From: Chloroflexota bacterium
GTDB lineage: Bacteria; Chloroflexota; UBA11872; VXOZ01
NCBI GenBank assembly: GCA_028874195.1
Contig: JAPPLM010000050.1
Location: 1 to 54,119 of the forward strand
Length of the DNA: 54,119 nt
Reading direction: 5' to 3'
Shown: positions 8,908-18,660 of the stretch, one piece after another
Position numbering within the stretch: the stretch's first letter is position 1
Layout: each line of letters starts with the position of its first letter
The notes under the pieces: generated by a model
The model's database searches: none
The model's input: the letters and a program-made list of their open reading frames with translations, nothing else
Told to the model about the DNA's origin: nothing
Made by a program: the position numbers and the translations under genes

Positions 8908-9496
8908 GCGAATGCGGTTACGCTGTTGAAAAGTACTCGCTCGTGTTGGTTTGTGAATGCTGATGTAGGTGGTAGCGCGGGGGCTAGTTCCCCCGCATCA
9001 TGGCACAGTGCGCGTATTGGGAAGAGAAGATGGATTCCCGTTTTCACGGGAATGACGGAGCGTAGCGCGGGGTCTAGTTCCCGTTTCAATGCACAGAGCG
9101 TGAGCTGGGAAGAGCAGATGGATTCCGCGCCCCGGCACGGGGCGAGTTTTCACGGGAGTGACGGGTATTAGTATTGCTCTTCTCTTTGTAGCGCGGGGGC
9201 TTGTCCCCCGCTCTTCGACGGGAAAGCGGTATTCATACTCTGGTCGGCTTAGGTATAGAGGCAAGTTGTAGATGAATTTCAAGTCTTGCTCCGCAGACCA
9301 CCGCTTGTTCTTTGGCCCGGGAAGACTGGATTCCGGCTTTCGCCGGAATGACCGAGTCCGTTGTGCTATTTTCATGGAAATGACGGAACCGGGCGAGGGC
9401 CTACCTTCCGTTCCTTGACACAAGCGATTGAGACCACTTCGAACTGCGTGCTGCTTACGCTAGCACCACAGCCACTTCACAGGAAGAGAGACTACT
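8908..9496. repeat. Dense mosaic of short palindromic repeats
   Basis: This 589-base gap carries no gene. It holds three copies of a GTAGCGCGGGGGCT...CCCGC hairpin (8972-8996, 9062-9084, 9188-9211), alternating with class A palindromes (9031-9059 and 9327-9355). A third class A copy, at 9119-9163, is interrupted by a separate GC-rich hairpin (GCCCCGGCACGGGGC). The alternating order suggests repeated insertion and local duplication. The ribosome site of the next gene (GGAAGAGAG) lies at the right end. Confidence 0.8.
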
Positions 9497-12034
9497 TTGG
9501 CTAATTCAAAGCCTAGCGATAACGGTTGGACCGTCCGTCGGGCCGCCGTCATCGGCGCCGGCACCATGGGCGCGCAGATCGCGGCGTTGCTGGCCGGATT
9601 TGGCATTGAATGCGAATTGCTCGACCTACCGGACGCCGCAGGACGCGACCGGCGGGCGGAAGCCGCCCTGGATAAACTCGCCGCCATGCGGCCCTCGCCG
9701 CTTTTCAACCGTGACGACGCGACTCGCATCCGCCCCGGCAACGTGGCGGACCACGCCGGGCGCATTGCCGACTGTGATTGGGTCGTCGAGGCGGTTTTTG
9801 AAGACCTCAAAGTAAAACAAGAGCTATGGTCGGCATTGTCGCCCCACGTGCGGGATGACGCCATTGCCAGCACGAACACGTCCAGTATTCCCATCCATTC
9901 AATCGCGGACGTGCTGCCCGCAGACCTACGACAAAGGTTTCTTGGCGCGCACTTCTTCAATCCTCCCCGCTATCTCCGGCTCTTCGAGTTGATACCAACA
10001 GCGGAGACCGACCCTGCCGTCACGGCGGCGGTGCAGCGGTTCGGCAGCGAGACGCTGGGCAAGGGCTGTGTCGTTGCCCATGACGTGCCGGGCTTCGTGG
10101 GCAATCGCATCGGGCTCTATGTCCTGGCGGAGACCATGCGCGCCATGCAGGAGTCAGGGCTGGGACCCGATGAGGTGGATAGCGTCACCGGGCCGCCGTT
10201 GGGGCGTCCCCGCAGCGCCACGTTTCGGACCCTCGACCTGATCGGCCTGGATGTCTACGTGGACATCTGCGACAAGCTACAGAGCGCGGTACCGGAGGCG
10301 TGGGAAAAAGAGGCATTCGCCGTGCCTGATTTCCTGCGCGAGATGGTCGCGCGCGGCTGGCTGGGCGAAAAGAGCGGCCAGGGTTTCTATAAGCGTGAGC
10401 AGGTAGACGGCCGGAGGGAGATTCTGGCGCTCGATCCGGCAACCCTCGCATACCGGCCGCAGCGCAAGCTCGACGCCCTCTCCCTGGCAGCCGCGCGCAA
10501 AGCCGAAGACAGCGGCGCCCGCATTGCCGCTCTCACGCAGGCCGACGGTGCCGCCGGCCGGCTCGCCTGGCGCATCCTCTCGCGGCTCTTTGCCTTTGCA
10601 GCCGCCAAGATACCCGAGGTGACCGACGAGATCGCCAGCATCGATAACGCCATGCGCTGGGGCTTCGCCTGGGAACTCGGGCCGTTTGAGACCTGGCACG
10701 CCATGGGCATTGCGCACACGGCAGACCGCATGGCGCGCGACGGCTTGGCCGTGCCGCCGTGGGTAACTGCCTTGGCGCAGCGGAGTGAACCGTTCTATCG
10801 CTACACCGCGAAGGGCACCGAACAGGCGACGCCCGCTAGCGCCTACGCGCATGTCTCCGGGAGCGAGAAGGAAATGTCATTGCCGTGGCTGCAAGCACAG
10901 GCCAAGCCGGTGCAATCACGCCCCGGCGCTACCCTCTACGACATCGGCGACGGCATTGCCTTCCTGGACACACACGGGCCGAAACAGACAATCGACAGTG
11001 ATGTGCTCGACATGATGGAACTGGCCGCGGAGCAAGTGCCGCCGGCGTTTCGGGGCCTCGTGCTGAGCAGTCACGTGCAGCCCAACTTCTGTGTCGGCGC
11101 GAACCTCGCGGTGATTTTGCAGGCGGCGCAGGAGCAGCAGTGGGACGTCATCGCAGACTTCATCCACAAGCTGCAGTACTCGCTGCTGGCGCTCAAGCGC
11201 ATGCCCGTGCCCTTTGTGACTGCCCTCTACGGACGGGCCTTGGGCGGAGGTATCGAGCTGGGTCTTTCGGCGCACCGCGTCGTCGCGGCGCGGGAGAGCT
11301 ACGTGGGTTTGGTGGAGACCGCCGTGGGTCTCGTGCCCGCCGGCGGCGGCTGCAAGGAACTGCTGCTGCGGATGGTGGAGACTTCGTCTGAAGACCGGAT
11401 GGATTCCCGTTTTCACGGGAATGACGGAAACCCAAATCGAGGAAGTGGCGGACACTCAACGCATGGGAATAGCGGACAAGATGATCATGGGATCGACACC
11501 CAGGATTCCCACAAGAATGACACACCCAGTCGTCACTCCCGCGAAAGCGGGAGTCCATCTGATGTGGCCGCAGCAGTGCAGCGTGCTCTTGAGACAATCC
11601 GTTTAGCCAGGTTGTCGCAGCACGCGCCGGATGCGATAGAGATCGGCTATCTGTGCGCGAGCGACATCATCGAAGCCAATCCCGATCACCTGCTCTACCG
11701 CGCCAAAGCGGCAGCCATCGCGCTGTCCGAAGATGCGCCGCTCCCCCAATCCCAGCCGGCGCAACTCCCCGTGCTCGGCGCAGACGGACGCGACACGCTG
11801 GTCGCGCCGGTTGAGGAACTGCTGCGCAAGGAAAAGGCCACGGCTCACGACCTCACGCTTGCCCGGAAGCTCGCCCATATCCTCACCGGCTGCGACGCGC
11901 CGCCCGGCACACTGGCTACCGAGGAACACATTCTCGACCTGGAGCGCGAGGCATTCGTAAGCCTTTGCGGCGAGCCCAAGAGCCAAGACCGCATCGCTCA
12001 TGTCCTCAAAACCGGCAAGCCCCTACGCAACTAA
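9497..12034 (+). CDS. fadN: FadN-like 3-hydroxyacyl-CoA dehydrogenase/enoyl-CoA hydratase fusion
   Basis: The start is a TTG at 9497, after GGAAGAGAG. The N-terminal dehydrogenase half has the NAD loop VIGAGTMGAQIA near residue 20, the catalytic-site segment GAHFFNPPRY and a C-terminal dehydrogenase domain to about residue 400. The C-terminal crotonase half keeps both glutamates (GGGIEL and GLVETAVG). The protein ends in the family's characteristic LEREAFVSLCGEPKSQ...LKTGKPLRN. It would carry out the hydration and dehydrogenation steps of fatty-acid beta-oxidation. It is 845 residues against roughly 790 expected, because about 57 residues (roughly 632-688) derive from palindromic repeat DNA inserted in frame. 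No thiolase or acyl-CoA dehydrogenase gene is adjacent. Confidence 0.9.
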   Translation: MANSKPSDNGWTVRRAAVIGAGTMGAQIAALLAGFGIECELLDLPDAAGRDRRAEAALDKLAAMRPSPLFNRDDATRIRPGNVADHAGRIADCDWVVEAVFEDLKVKQELWSALSPHVRDDAIASTNTSSIPIHSIADVLPADLRQRFLGAHFFNPPRYLRLFELIPTAETDPAVTAAVQRFGSETLGKGCVVAHDVPGFVGNRIGLYVLAETMRAMQESGLGPDEVDSVTGPPLGRPRSATFRTLDLIGLDVYVDICDKLQSAVPEAWEKEAFAVPDFLREMVARGWLGEKSGQGFYKREQVDGRREILALDPATLAYRPQRKLDALSLAAARKAEDSGARIAALTQADGAAGRLAWRILSRLFAFAAAKIPEVTDEIASIDNAMRWGFAWELGPFETWHAMGIAHTADRMARDGLAVPPWVTALAQRSEPFYRYTAKGTEQATPASAYAHVSGSEKEMSLPWLQAQAKPVQSRPGATLYDIGDGIAFLDTHGPKQTIDSDVLDMMELAAEQVPPAFRGLVLSSHVQPNFCVGANLAVILQAAQEQQWDVIADFIHKLQYSLLALKRMPVPFVTALYGRALGGGIELGLSAHRVVAARESYVGLVETAVGLVPAGGGCKELLLRMVETSSEDRMDSRFHGNDGNPNRGSGGHSTHGNSGQDDHGIDTQDSHKNDTPSRHSRESGSPSDVAAAVQRALETIRLARLSQHAPDAIEIGYLCASDIIEANPDHLLYRAKAAAIALSEDAPLPQSQPAQLPVLGADGRDTLVAPVEELLRKEKATAHDLTLARKLAHILTGCDAPPGTLATEEHILDLEREAFVSLCGEPKSQDRIAHVLKTGKPLRN
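11400..11557. repeat. Palindromic repeats inserted in frame within fadN
   Basis: Two class A repeats in opposite orientation (11400-11428 and 11531-11557) flank about 100 bases of low-complexity DNA. All of it is read through without a stop as [13 protein letters not shown]...[13 protein letters not shown]. The flanking native protein resumes at VAAAVQRALETIRLAR, which matches the FadN family. The insert has a codon count divisible by three. Confidence 0.85.
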
Positions 12035-12100
12035 CGAAAGAACAGCTATAGTCAAGTGTCAAGCGGCGAAATCTAAGTGGACGCCTGAGGAAAAGGGCAA

Positions 12101-15100
12101 ATGAAGAGCTGCCTAAGCAATCTACGCTTGTTGGCGGTGGCGCTGGCGGTGCTCCTTCCGTTGGCAATGATCTCGCAGACTGGAGTACAGGCGGCCACGT
12201 CCCGCGCGGATGATACGGATCGTGACGTTCTCGTCGCACTTTACTCTGTTACCGACGGCGCGAGATGGGCCAACAACGCCAACTGGCTGAGCGATGCGCC
12301 TCTGGGCCAGTGGTACGGCGTCACAACGGACGACAGCGGCCGTGTCACGGCGCTGGACCTTGCCGGCAACAATCTGCGCGGCGAGATGCCGTCCGCCCTC
12401 GGTAATCTGGCCGCACTCAGGAAACTGGACCTCGCCGGCAATTGGCTGGAAGGCGAGTTGCCGGCCGCACTGGGCGAGCTACAGAGCCTGGGCATCCTGG
12501 ACTTTTCGTACAACTGGCTGGAGGGCGAGATCCCCGCTGCGTTGGGCAGTCTCACCAACCTGTTGGAGTTGTACCTTACCGACAACCGTCTGCGCGGAGA
12601 GATACCGTCAACGCTTGGCAACCTTGCCAAGCTGGAAGTGCTGGCGCTATCAAACAACCGGTTGAACGGAGAGATTCCCGCTGCGCTTGGCAACTTAACC
12701 AACTTGAGCATTCTGAGTCTCTGGGGCAACGAACTGGAAGGTGAGATACCGCCCGCATTGGGCCGTCTTGCCAATCTGCAAGAGCTGTATCTCTCGGAAA
12801 ACCAATTGAGCGGAGAGATTCCTGACGCGCTTGGCGAACTCGCCAACCTCCAGTGGCTGCGCCTGTCGTTCAATCAACTGAAAGGCTGCGTGCCAGAGGG
12901 CGTGGGCGCAGTACCACGGCACGATTTTCCGGTGCTCGGTCTGAAGTTTTGTGCTGTCAAGAAGGATAGGGCCGCGCTGGTCGCGCTCTATACAGCCATG
13001 AACGGCGCCAACTGGAAGAATAACCACAACTGGCTGAGCGACGCGCCCATCGGCGAATGGCACGGCGTCACCACCGATCAAGACGGCCGCGTTACGGCGC
13101 TCAACCTTTACGAAAACAATCTAAGCGGTGAGATACCGCCCGAAATCGGCGACCTGAGGCACCTGACAGTGCTCAAGCTGTCGCAAAATCAGATCGGCGG
13201 TAGAATTCCCGACAGGCTGGGTGACCTTACAGACCTTGTGGTGCTGCAACTTTCGAACAACCAATTGAGCGGAGACCTCCCAGCTTCCTTAGGCAAGCTC
13301 GGAGAACTGTTCGAGTTATCCCTCTCGCGCAACCAGCTAAGCGGCGAAATCCCTTCCACCCTTGGCAATCTTGCAAACTTGACAATTCTGAATCTCTGGG
13401 CTAACCGGCTTAGCGGAGAGATACCCGCCACGCTTGGCAACCTCGCCAACCTAGAACAACTTTTCTTAAATGAGAATGACTTTACCGGTCAGATACCACC
13501 GACGCTTGGCGATCTCACCAACTTAAAGAAACTGTACCTTAGGGAGAATGAGCTGACTGGTGCCATACCTCCTGAACTGGGCGGTCTCGCCAACTTGGAG
13601 GAGTTGGACCTGTCCGACAATCGTCTCAGCGGTGAAGTCCCTACGGAGTTCGCCAATCTCTTGAATCTCAAACGGCTGGATCTCTCGTACAGCGGCTTAG
13701 GTGGTGAACTCCCTGCTTGGATTGGCAAACTTGCTAAGCTCGAAAACTTAGACCTGTCCGACAACGAAATTAGCGGAGAAATTCCTGCCGAGCTGGGCAA
13801 CCTAACCGGCTTGGTGAGGCTGCGACTTGGAGGCAACCGGCTGCGCGGCAAGATCCCGGCTACCCTGGGAGATCTAGCCGAATTAGTACAACTATCGCTA
13901 TGGGATAACCAGTTGCGTGGGGAGATACCTGCCACTTTCGGCAACCTCGCCAATCTCGAGTCTCTTTCACTCTTTAGAAACCAATTGAGTGGGACCATTC
14001 CCCGCGAATTGGGGAAGCTAACGAGGCTCTATACGCTATACCTAGCGTACAACCAGTTGGATGGGTGCATTCCCGAGGGTCTTGAGGGGTTGCTCAACAG
14101 TGACTTATCGTGGTACGGCCTTCCGATCTGCGGAGGTCCGGTCACGCTTAAGGAGGATCCGGCGGACCGAGAGGCACTGGTAGCCCTCTATAAGGCCACT
14201 GATGGTTCCAATTGGCGCAAGAGCGACAATTGGCTGAGTGGCGCGCCAGTCGGCGAGTGGTACAACGTAACAACTGATAGCAACGGCCGAGTTAGGGCGC
14301 TGAATCTTGATGGAAATCGCTTAAGTGGTGAGATTCCGGCTGCGCTAGGTGCCTTATCCCACTTGGTCAGATTAGACCTCTCGAGCAACGACTTGCGGGG
14401 TGAGATTCCACCTGAAATCGGCAATCTTGCTAGCTTGGAATACCTAAGGCTAGGCAGTAACCAGTTGAGCGGACAGATACCTGCGGCGCTGGGTAACCTC
14501 ACCGGTCTGAAGATAGTGTTCCTCTGGCATAACCAACTGCAAGGGCCGATACCGGCATCGCTTGGCAACCTAATTAACATAGAGGAACTGTTTCTCAGTA
14601 CTAATCAGTTGAGCGGGGAGATACCATCTTCCTTGGGAAATCTATCCAAACTTGAACGGCTGGCTCTATTCGAGAATCGGTTAAGTGGAGAGATACCGGC
14701 CACTTTGGGCAACCTAGCCAACTTAGAACGTCTCCGTCTTGGGCACAATCAACTAAGCGGAGAGATTCCTCCTGAGCTTGGCAATCTTGCCAGTCTCTGT
14801 TGTATAGACCTCAGCCACAATCAGTTGAGCGGAGAAATACCTTTCGCGCTGGGCAATATTGAAAACCTGTGGCACGTGAATCTGACGCACAACCAGTTGA
14901 GTGGGCGATTACCAGCATTTCTCGGCGACATCGAGTGGCAAGGTAGCTTGATGCTGGCTCATAATCAGTTCACCGGATGCTTGCCCGATAAAGCGGTGAA
15001 GATTCGGGAAAACGACCTATCTTGGTATGATCTACCTTCTTGTGAGGCGCAGTCAGCAGAGAGAATTGCGCAGCGTGAGGCACTGGTGGCGCTTTACACG

Positions 15101-15814
15101 GCGACGAACGGTGAGAGTTGGACGAACAATACCAATTGGCTAAGCGATGCGCCGCTCGACGATTGGCATGGCGTCACTACAGATGAAGGCAGCCTCGTCA
15201 TAGCGCTGAATTTGGAGGACAACAACCTGAGCGGGGAGTTGCCGGCCGCTATCGGTGATCTCACACACCTGAAAGTGCTGTACTTGCCGCGTAACCGGTT
15301 GAAAGGAACGATACCCTCAACATTGGGCGACCTGTCAGATCTTACTGTGCTGAATCTTGCGGAGAACGCGTTGAGCGGTGAGTTGCCGTCAGAACTGGGT
15401 CACTTGACTGGCTTAGTAACGCTCAGTCTTCAGGAAAACCAACTGAGTGGAAGAATTCCCTCTGCGATGGGCAACCTCACAAATCTGAAAGGCCTTGATC
15501 TCTCCGGTAACGAATTGACCGCAGCAGTGCCAGCCGAATTCGGCAACCTCTACAACCTGGAACGCTTGGATCTCTCGGAAAACAGCTTAAGCGGCGCGAT
15601 ACCGCCTGAGCTTGGCAACCTTGCCAACCTGAAGGAACTGCATCTCGACAACAATCAACTAAGTGGCGCGATACCGCCAGAGCTGGCGAATCTTGCCAGC
15701 CTCGAACGCTTGAACCTGGCCCACAACCAATTCACGGAGTGTCTGCCCCAAGGCGTAATAGAGGTTTTGCACAATGATCTGTCTTGGTACAAACTGCCTA
15801 TCTGCGCGGAGTAG
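12101..15814 (+). CDS. Secreted four-module leucine-rich repeat protein
   Basis: The ATG at 12101 follows AGGAAAAGGG and opens a signal peptide of about 31 residues (core LAVALAVLLPLAMI). The 1237-residue protein has four modules. Each begins with a plant-type LRR cap (EALVALYxATxGxxW, NNxNWLSDAP, GVTTD; starts near nucleotides 12220, 12965, 14165 and 15070). Runs of 24-residue LRRs with the consensus LSGEIPxxLGNLxNLxxLxL follow, and most modules close with a Cys-containing cap such as CVPEGVG. Plant-type (LxGxIP) repeats form curved solenoids used in binding. There is no membrane anchor, so it is likely released or wall-associated. The near-identical units indicate growth by internal duplication. 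Ligand unknown. Confidence 0.9.
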   Translation: MKSCLSNLRLLAVALAVLLPLAMISQTGVQAATSRADDTDRDVLVALYSVTDGARWANNANWLSDAPLGQWYGVTTDDSGRVTALDLAGNNLRGEMPSALGNLAALRKLDLAGNWLEGELPAALGELQSLGILDFSYNWLEGEIPAALGSLTNLLELYLTDNRLRGEIPSTLGNLAKLEVLALSNNRLNGEIPAALGNLTNLSILSLWGNELEGEIPPALGRLANLQELYLSENQLSGEIPDALGELANLQWLRLSFNQLKGCVPEGVGAVPRHDFPVLGLKFCAVKKDRAALVALYTAMNGANWKNNHNWLSDAPIGEWHGVTTDQDGRVTALNLYENNLSGEIPPEIGDLRHLTVLKLSQNQIGGRIPDRLGDLTDLVVLQLSNNQLSGDLPASLGKLGELFELSLSRNQLSGEIPSTLGNLANLTILNLWANRLSGEIPATLGNLANLEQLFLNENDFTGQIPPTLGDLTNLKKLYLRENELTGAIPPELGGLANLEELDLSDNRLSGEVPTEFANLLNLKRLDLSYSGLGGELPAWIGKLAKLENLDLSDNEISGEIPAELGNLTGLVRLRLGGNRLRGKIPATLGDLAELVQLSLWDNQLRGEIPATFGNLANLESLSLFRNQLSGTIPRELGKLTRLYTLYLAYNQLDGCIPEGLEGLLNSDLSWYGLPICGGPVTLKEDPADREALVALYKATDGSNWRKSDNWLSGAPVGEWYNVTTDSNGRVRALNLDGNRLSGEIPAALGALSHLVRLDLSSNDLRGEIPPEIGNLASLEYLRLGSNQLSGQIPAALGNLTGLKIVFLWHNQLQGPIPASLGNLINIEELFLSTNQLSGEIPSSLGNLSKLERLALFENRLSGEIPATLGNLANLERLRLGHNQLSGEIPPELGNLASLCCIDLSHNQLSGEIPFALGNIENLWHVNLTHNQLSGRLPAFLGDIEWQGSLMLAHNQFTGCLPDKAVKIRENDLSWYDLPSCEAQSAERIAQREALVALYTATNGESWTNNTNWLSDAPLDDWHGVTTDEGSLVIALNLEDNNLSGELPAAIGDLTHLKVLYLPRNRLKGTIPSTLGDLSDLTVLNLAENALSGELPSELGHLTGLVTLSLQENQLSGRIPSAMGNLTNLKGLDLSGNELTAAVPAEFGNLYNLERLDLSENSLSGAIPPELGNLANLKELHLDNNQLSGAIPPELANLASLERLNLAHNQFTECLPQGVIEVLHNDLSWYKLPICAE

Positions 15815-15957
15815 AACGCAGATTCGAGACTCCGTGGGGCACACGAATCGTTGCATTCGACTTCAATTCACGTTGGTAAAGACGGTCCGCCGCGCACTAC
15901 GTACAAGAGATAGGCGACGTAACCCCGGAAAGCCGGCCAAGGTAAGGTATCCGTTCT

Positions 15958-18423
15958 CTACCGCAGAGTGGCGTCGAGTGACACCTGGAGCTTGAAGATG
16001 ATGCGGTCGCGGATGGTGTTGACCTCGGCGTCGTTTAGTGTGCGGTCGGGAGCGCGGAAGGTGAGGGTGTAGGCCAGGCTGCGCTTGCCCTCCGGAACTT
16101 GCGGCCCTTGGTAGACGTCGAAGAGGTCGACGCCTTCCAGTAGTTTGCCGCCGGCGTTGCGCACTTCCGCCACAACGCGTTCTGCGGGAATCTGGGCATC
16201 GAGGACGATCGCCAGGTCCTGCACCACGGCCGGGTGGCGTGAGGGCGGCGCGAACTCCGGCGTCGCGCGGGCCTGATCAACAAGGTCGTGGAGATTTAGC
16301 ACCAGGGCCATGACCCGCTGGTCTATGTCGTAACCGGCGCTCACCTCGGCGTTAATCTCGCCCACGATCCCCACCACGCGCTCTTCCTCGCCAGCGCGCA
16401 CGGTCACTGCTGCCGCGCGATATGGGTGAAAGGTCGGATGCTCCACCGGCACGAAGCCGTATGCGGCAATGCCGAACTGCCGCAGGACTTGCTCCGCCAC
16501 ACCCTTGATCGTATAGAAAGAGTTTTCGGCCCGCGCGCCCCACTGTTCGGTGCGGAATTCGCCCATGACAGCCGTGAGAATGCGGCGTTCCTCCGGCAGC
16601 TTCGCACAGACGGGGAGGAAGACCGGGGCAATTTCGAAGAGATGCACGTCGCTGGTCCGGCGGCGCAGATTGTTTGCCAGAGTCTCCAGCAGGCCCGCCA
16701 GGGTCACCGTGCGTAATGTGCTGGCCTCCGAAGTAAAGGGGTTTTTGAGGTCAAGGGGAGAGACATGGAGCGGCAGCACGGCGTCAGCCACGGCGCGCGC
16801 TTGATCGTCTTCAAGCTCCGCCGCCACCCCTTTCGGCAGCAGCCGTGCCATGCGCGACGCATTTGTCAGCGTATAGGTGATTGCTTCCGCGAAGCCCGCG
16901 CCCACCATCGCCTGCTTGGCGCGATCCGTCCAGGTGCGCAACGGATCGGGCGCCGCTTCCGGCAGGGGGCCGGCTGGCAACGTAGTGGGAATGTTGTCGT
17001 AGCCCACCATGCGCGCGACTTCTTCCACGAGGTCGGCGGCACACGTCACGTCCAGCCGGTGCAGCGGCACGGTAACGTGCAAACGCCCGCCCTGCCCGCG
17101 GTAGGTGAAGCCCAAGGGCCGGAGACATTCGGCAGCCTGCGTCATGGGAATCTCCATGCCGAGCAGCCGCGAGAGGTCTGCTTCGGAAAGCTCGATCTCA
17201 GGGCGTTGCTGCGGGCGGACGTATGAATCGGCGGCATGGCTGCGGGCGCGTCCATCGGCGAGCTTGGCGATGAGTTCGATGGCGCGATCGCGGGCGATTG
17301 GCACGAGTTCCGGCGGCACACCTTGCTCGAACCGCCGCGAAGCCTCGCTGGGCAAGGCGAGCGCTTGCCGCGTGCGGCGGATGGAAGTGGGATGGAAGCT
17401 TGCGGCTTCCAATAGGATGCTGGTCGTCCGTTCCGTCACTTCGGTGTCCAGGCCGCCCATGACGCCGGCGAGGGCAATGGCGCCTTTGGGGTCGGCAATC
17501 ACCAGCATGCCGGCTTCCAGTGTGCGTTCTTCGCCGTCGAGCGTGGTGAGCTTTTCGCCGAGATGAGCGCGGCGGACGATGATTTGCCCTTCTTCCACCT
17601 TGTCGTAGTCGAAGGCGTGGAGAGGCTGGCCGTACTCCAGCATCACGTAGTTGGTGACGTCCACGATGTTGTTGATCGGGCGCATGCCCGCCGCCTCCAG
17701 CCGTTCCTGCATCCAGCGCGGCGAGGGGCCGATGGTGACTTCCGTTACCACGCCCGCGGCGTACCGGGCACAGAGTTTCGGCTCCTTGATGTCCACGCGC
17801 ACCACGGGCAACGCTGGCGTATCGATGCGTTGCGTCGCCGGTTGGCGCAGCCGTTCACCCGTTAGCGCGGCCACTTCCCGCGCGACGTTTATCATGGCGA
17901 GGCAGTCGCTGCGATTTGGTTTGAGGTCAAGCTCGAGGATTGTATCGCCCATGTATTCTTGGAGCGGCGTGCCCACCGGCGCGTCGGCATCGAGGATCAA
18001 GATGCCTTCGTGGTCATCACCCAAGCCGAGCTCTCTAGCCGAGCACACCATGCCCTCGGATTTGACCCCCCGCAGCACCACCGGCTTGAGCTTGATGCGC
18101 TGCGGTGTATCGCTGTAAGCATCATTGAGCTCGGCGCCAAGCAGCGCCACGGGCACCTTGTCGCCCACGGCGATATTCATGGCGCCGGTCACGAACGTGG
18201 GTTGCTCCGACTGCCCGTAGTCGACGGTGACAAGCTGCAAGCGGTCGGCGTTGGGATGACGCTGCAAATCCGCAACTGTGCCAACGAAGGTGTTCTGCCA
18301 GAAGTCGCCGATCTGGATGACTTGCGCCACCTCGATGCCAGCCATGGTCAATCTATGCGCCAACTCTGCTACCGGCAGCTTTACTGCCACATAATCTTCG
18401 AGCCAGCGGAGTGATACACGCAT
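15958..18423 (-). CDS. pheT: Phenylalanine--tRNA ligase beta subunit
   Basis: The 821-residue protein has the bacterial PheT architecture. The N-terminus is MRVSLRWLEDYV; a tRNA-binding OB-fold follows from about residue 40 (GDFWQNTFVGTVADLQRHPN through LKPVVLRGVKSEGMVCSAREL). The B3/B4 and B5 domains come next, with HAFDYDKVEEGQIIVRRA and VMGG, then the catalytic-like core. The C-terminal anticodon-binding ferredoxin-like domain carries SRHPAVVQDLAIVLD and the ending RDRIIFKLQVSLDATLR. It pairs with PheS in the (alpha-beta)2 enzyme that charges tRNA-Phe. A GGGAGG lies 11 bases before the ATG. It follows pheS on the same strand but, unusually, is separated by 222 bases. Confidence 0.95.
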   Translation of the reverse strand: MRVSLRWLEDYVAVKLPVAELAHRLTMAGIEVAQVIQIGDFWQNTFVGTVADLQRHPNADRLQLVTVDYGQSEQPTFVTGAMNIAVGDKVPVALLGAELNDAYSDTPQRIKLKPVVLRGVKSEGMVCSARELGLGDDHEGILILDADAPVGTPLQEYMGDTILELDLKPNRSDCLAMINVAREVAALTGERLRQPATQRIDTPALPVVRVDIKEPKLCARYAAGVVTEVTIGPSPRWMQERLEAAGMRPINNIVDVTNYVMLEYGQPLHAFDYDKVEEGQIIVRRAHLGEKLTTLDGEERTLEAGMLVIADPKGAIALAGVMGGLDTEVTERTTSILLEAASFHPTSIRRTRQALALPSEASRRFEQGVPPELVPIARDRAIELIAKLADGRARSHAADSYVRPQQRPEIELSEADLSRLLGMEIPMTQAAECLRPLGFTYRGQGGRLHVTVPLHRLDVTCAADLVEEVARMVGYDNIPTTLPAGPLPEAAPDPLRTWTDRAKQAMVGAGFAEAITYTLTNASRMARLLPKGVAAELEDDQARAVADAVLPLHVSPLDLKNPFTSEASTLRTVTLAGLLETLANNLRRRTSDVHLFEIAPVFLPVCAKLPEERRILTAVMGEFRTEQWGARAENSFYTIKGVAEQVLRQFGIAAYGFVPVEHPTFHPYRAAAVTVRAGEEERVVGIVGEINAEVSAGYDIDQRVMALVLNLHDLVDQARATPEFAPPSRHPAVVQDLAIVLDAQIPAERVVAEVRNAGGKLLEGVDLFDVYQGPQVPEGKRSLAYTLTFRAPDRTLNDAEVNTIRDRIIFKLQVSLDATLR

Positions 18424-18605
18424 GCGATCAAGAACCTCCCGGGGAGCGTCCGCTGAAGCGGACTTCCTTCTCCACGCCTATCGTATTCGGACTGTGGTGC
18501 GCCTCGTGCGCGGCGCTGAATACTTTGCACTCACTGCTTCTGTTGCACGTTGCCAAGGGCGAGCGCTTCAGTCTCTGGATAAACCCAGCCTTGGCAGCGT
18601 GCTAA

Positions 18606-18660
18606 CTAAGTTGCTGTATGACTTCAGCGGAACTGCTGCATGACTTCAACGGAATTGTTG
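18606..18660 (-). repeat. 22-base tandem duplication of the pheS 3' end
   Basis: On the minus strand the last codons of pheS, CAACAATTCCG plus TGAAGTCATG, recur immediately downstream as CAGCAGTTCCGCTGAAGTCATA, followed by a partial third unit CAGCAACTTAG. The period is 22 bases. The extra units lie after the stop codon, so PheS itself is intact. Confidence 0.75.
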
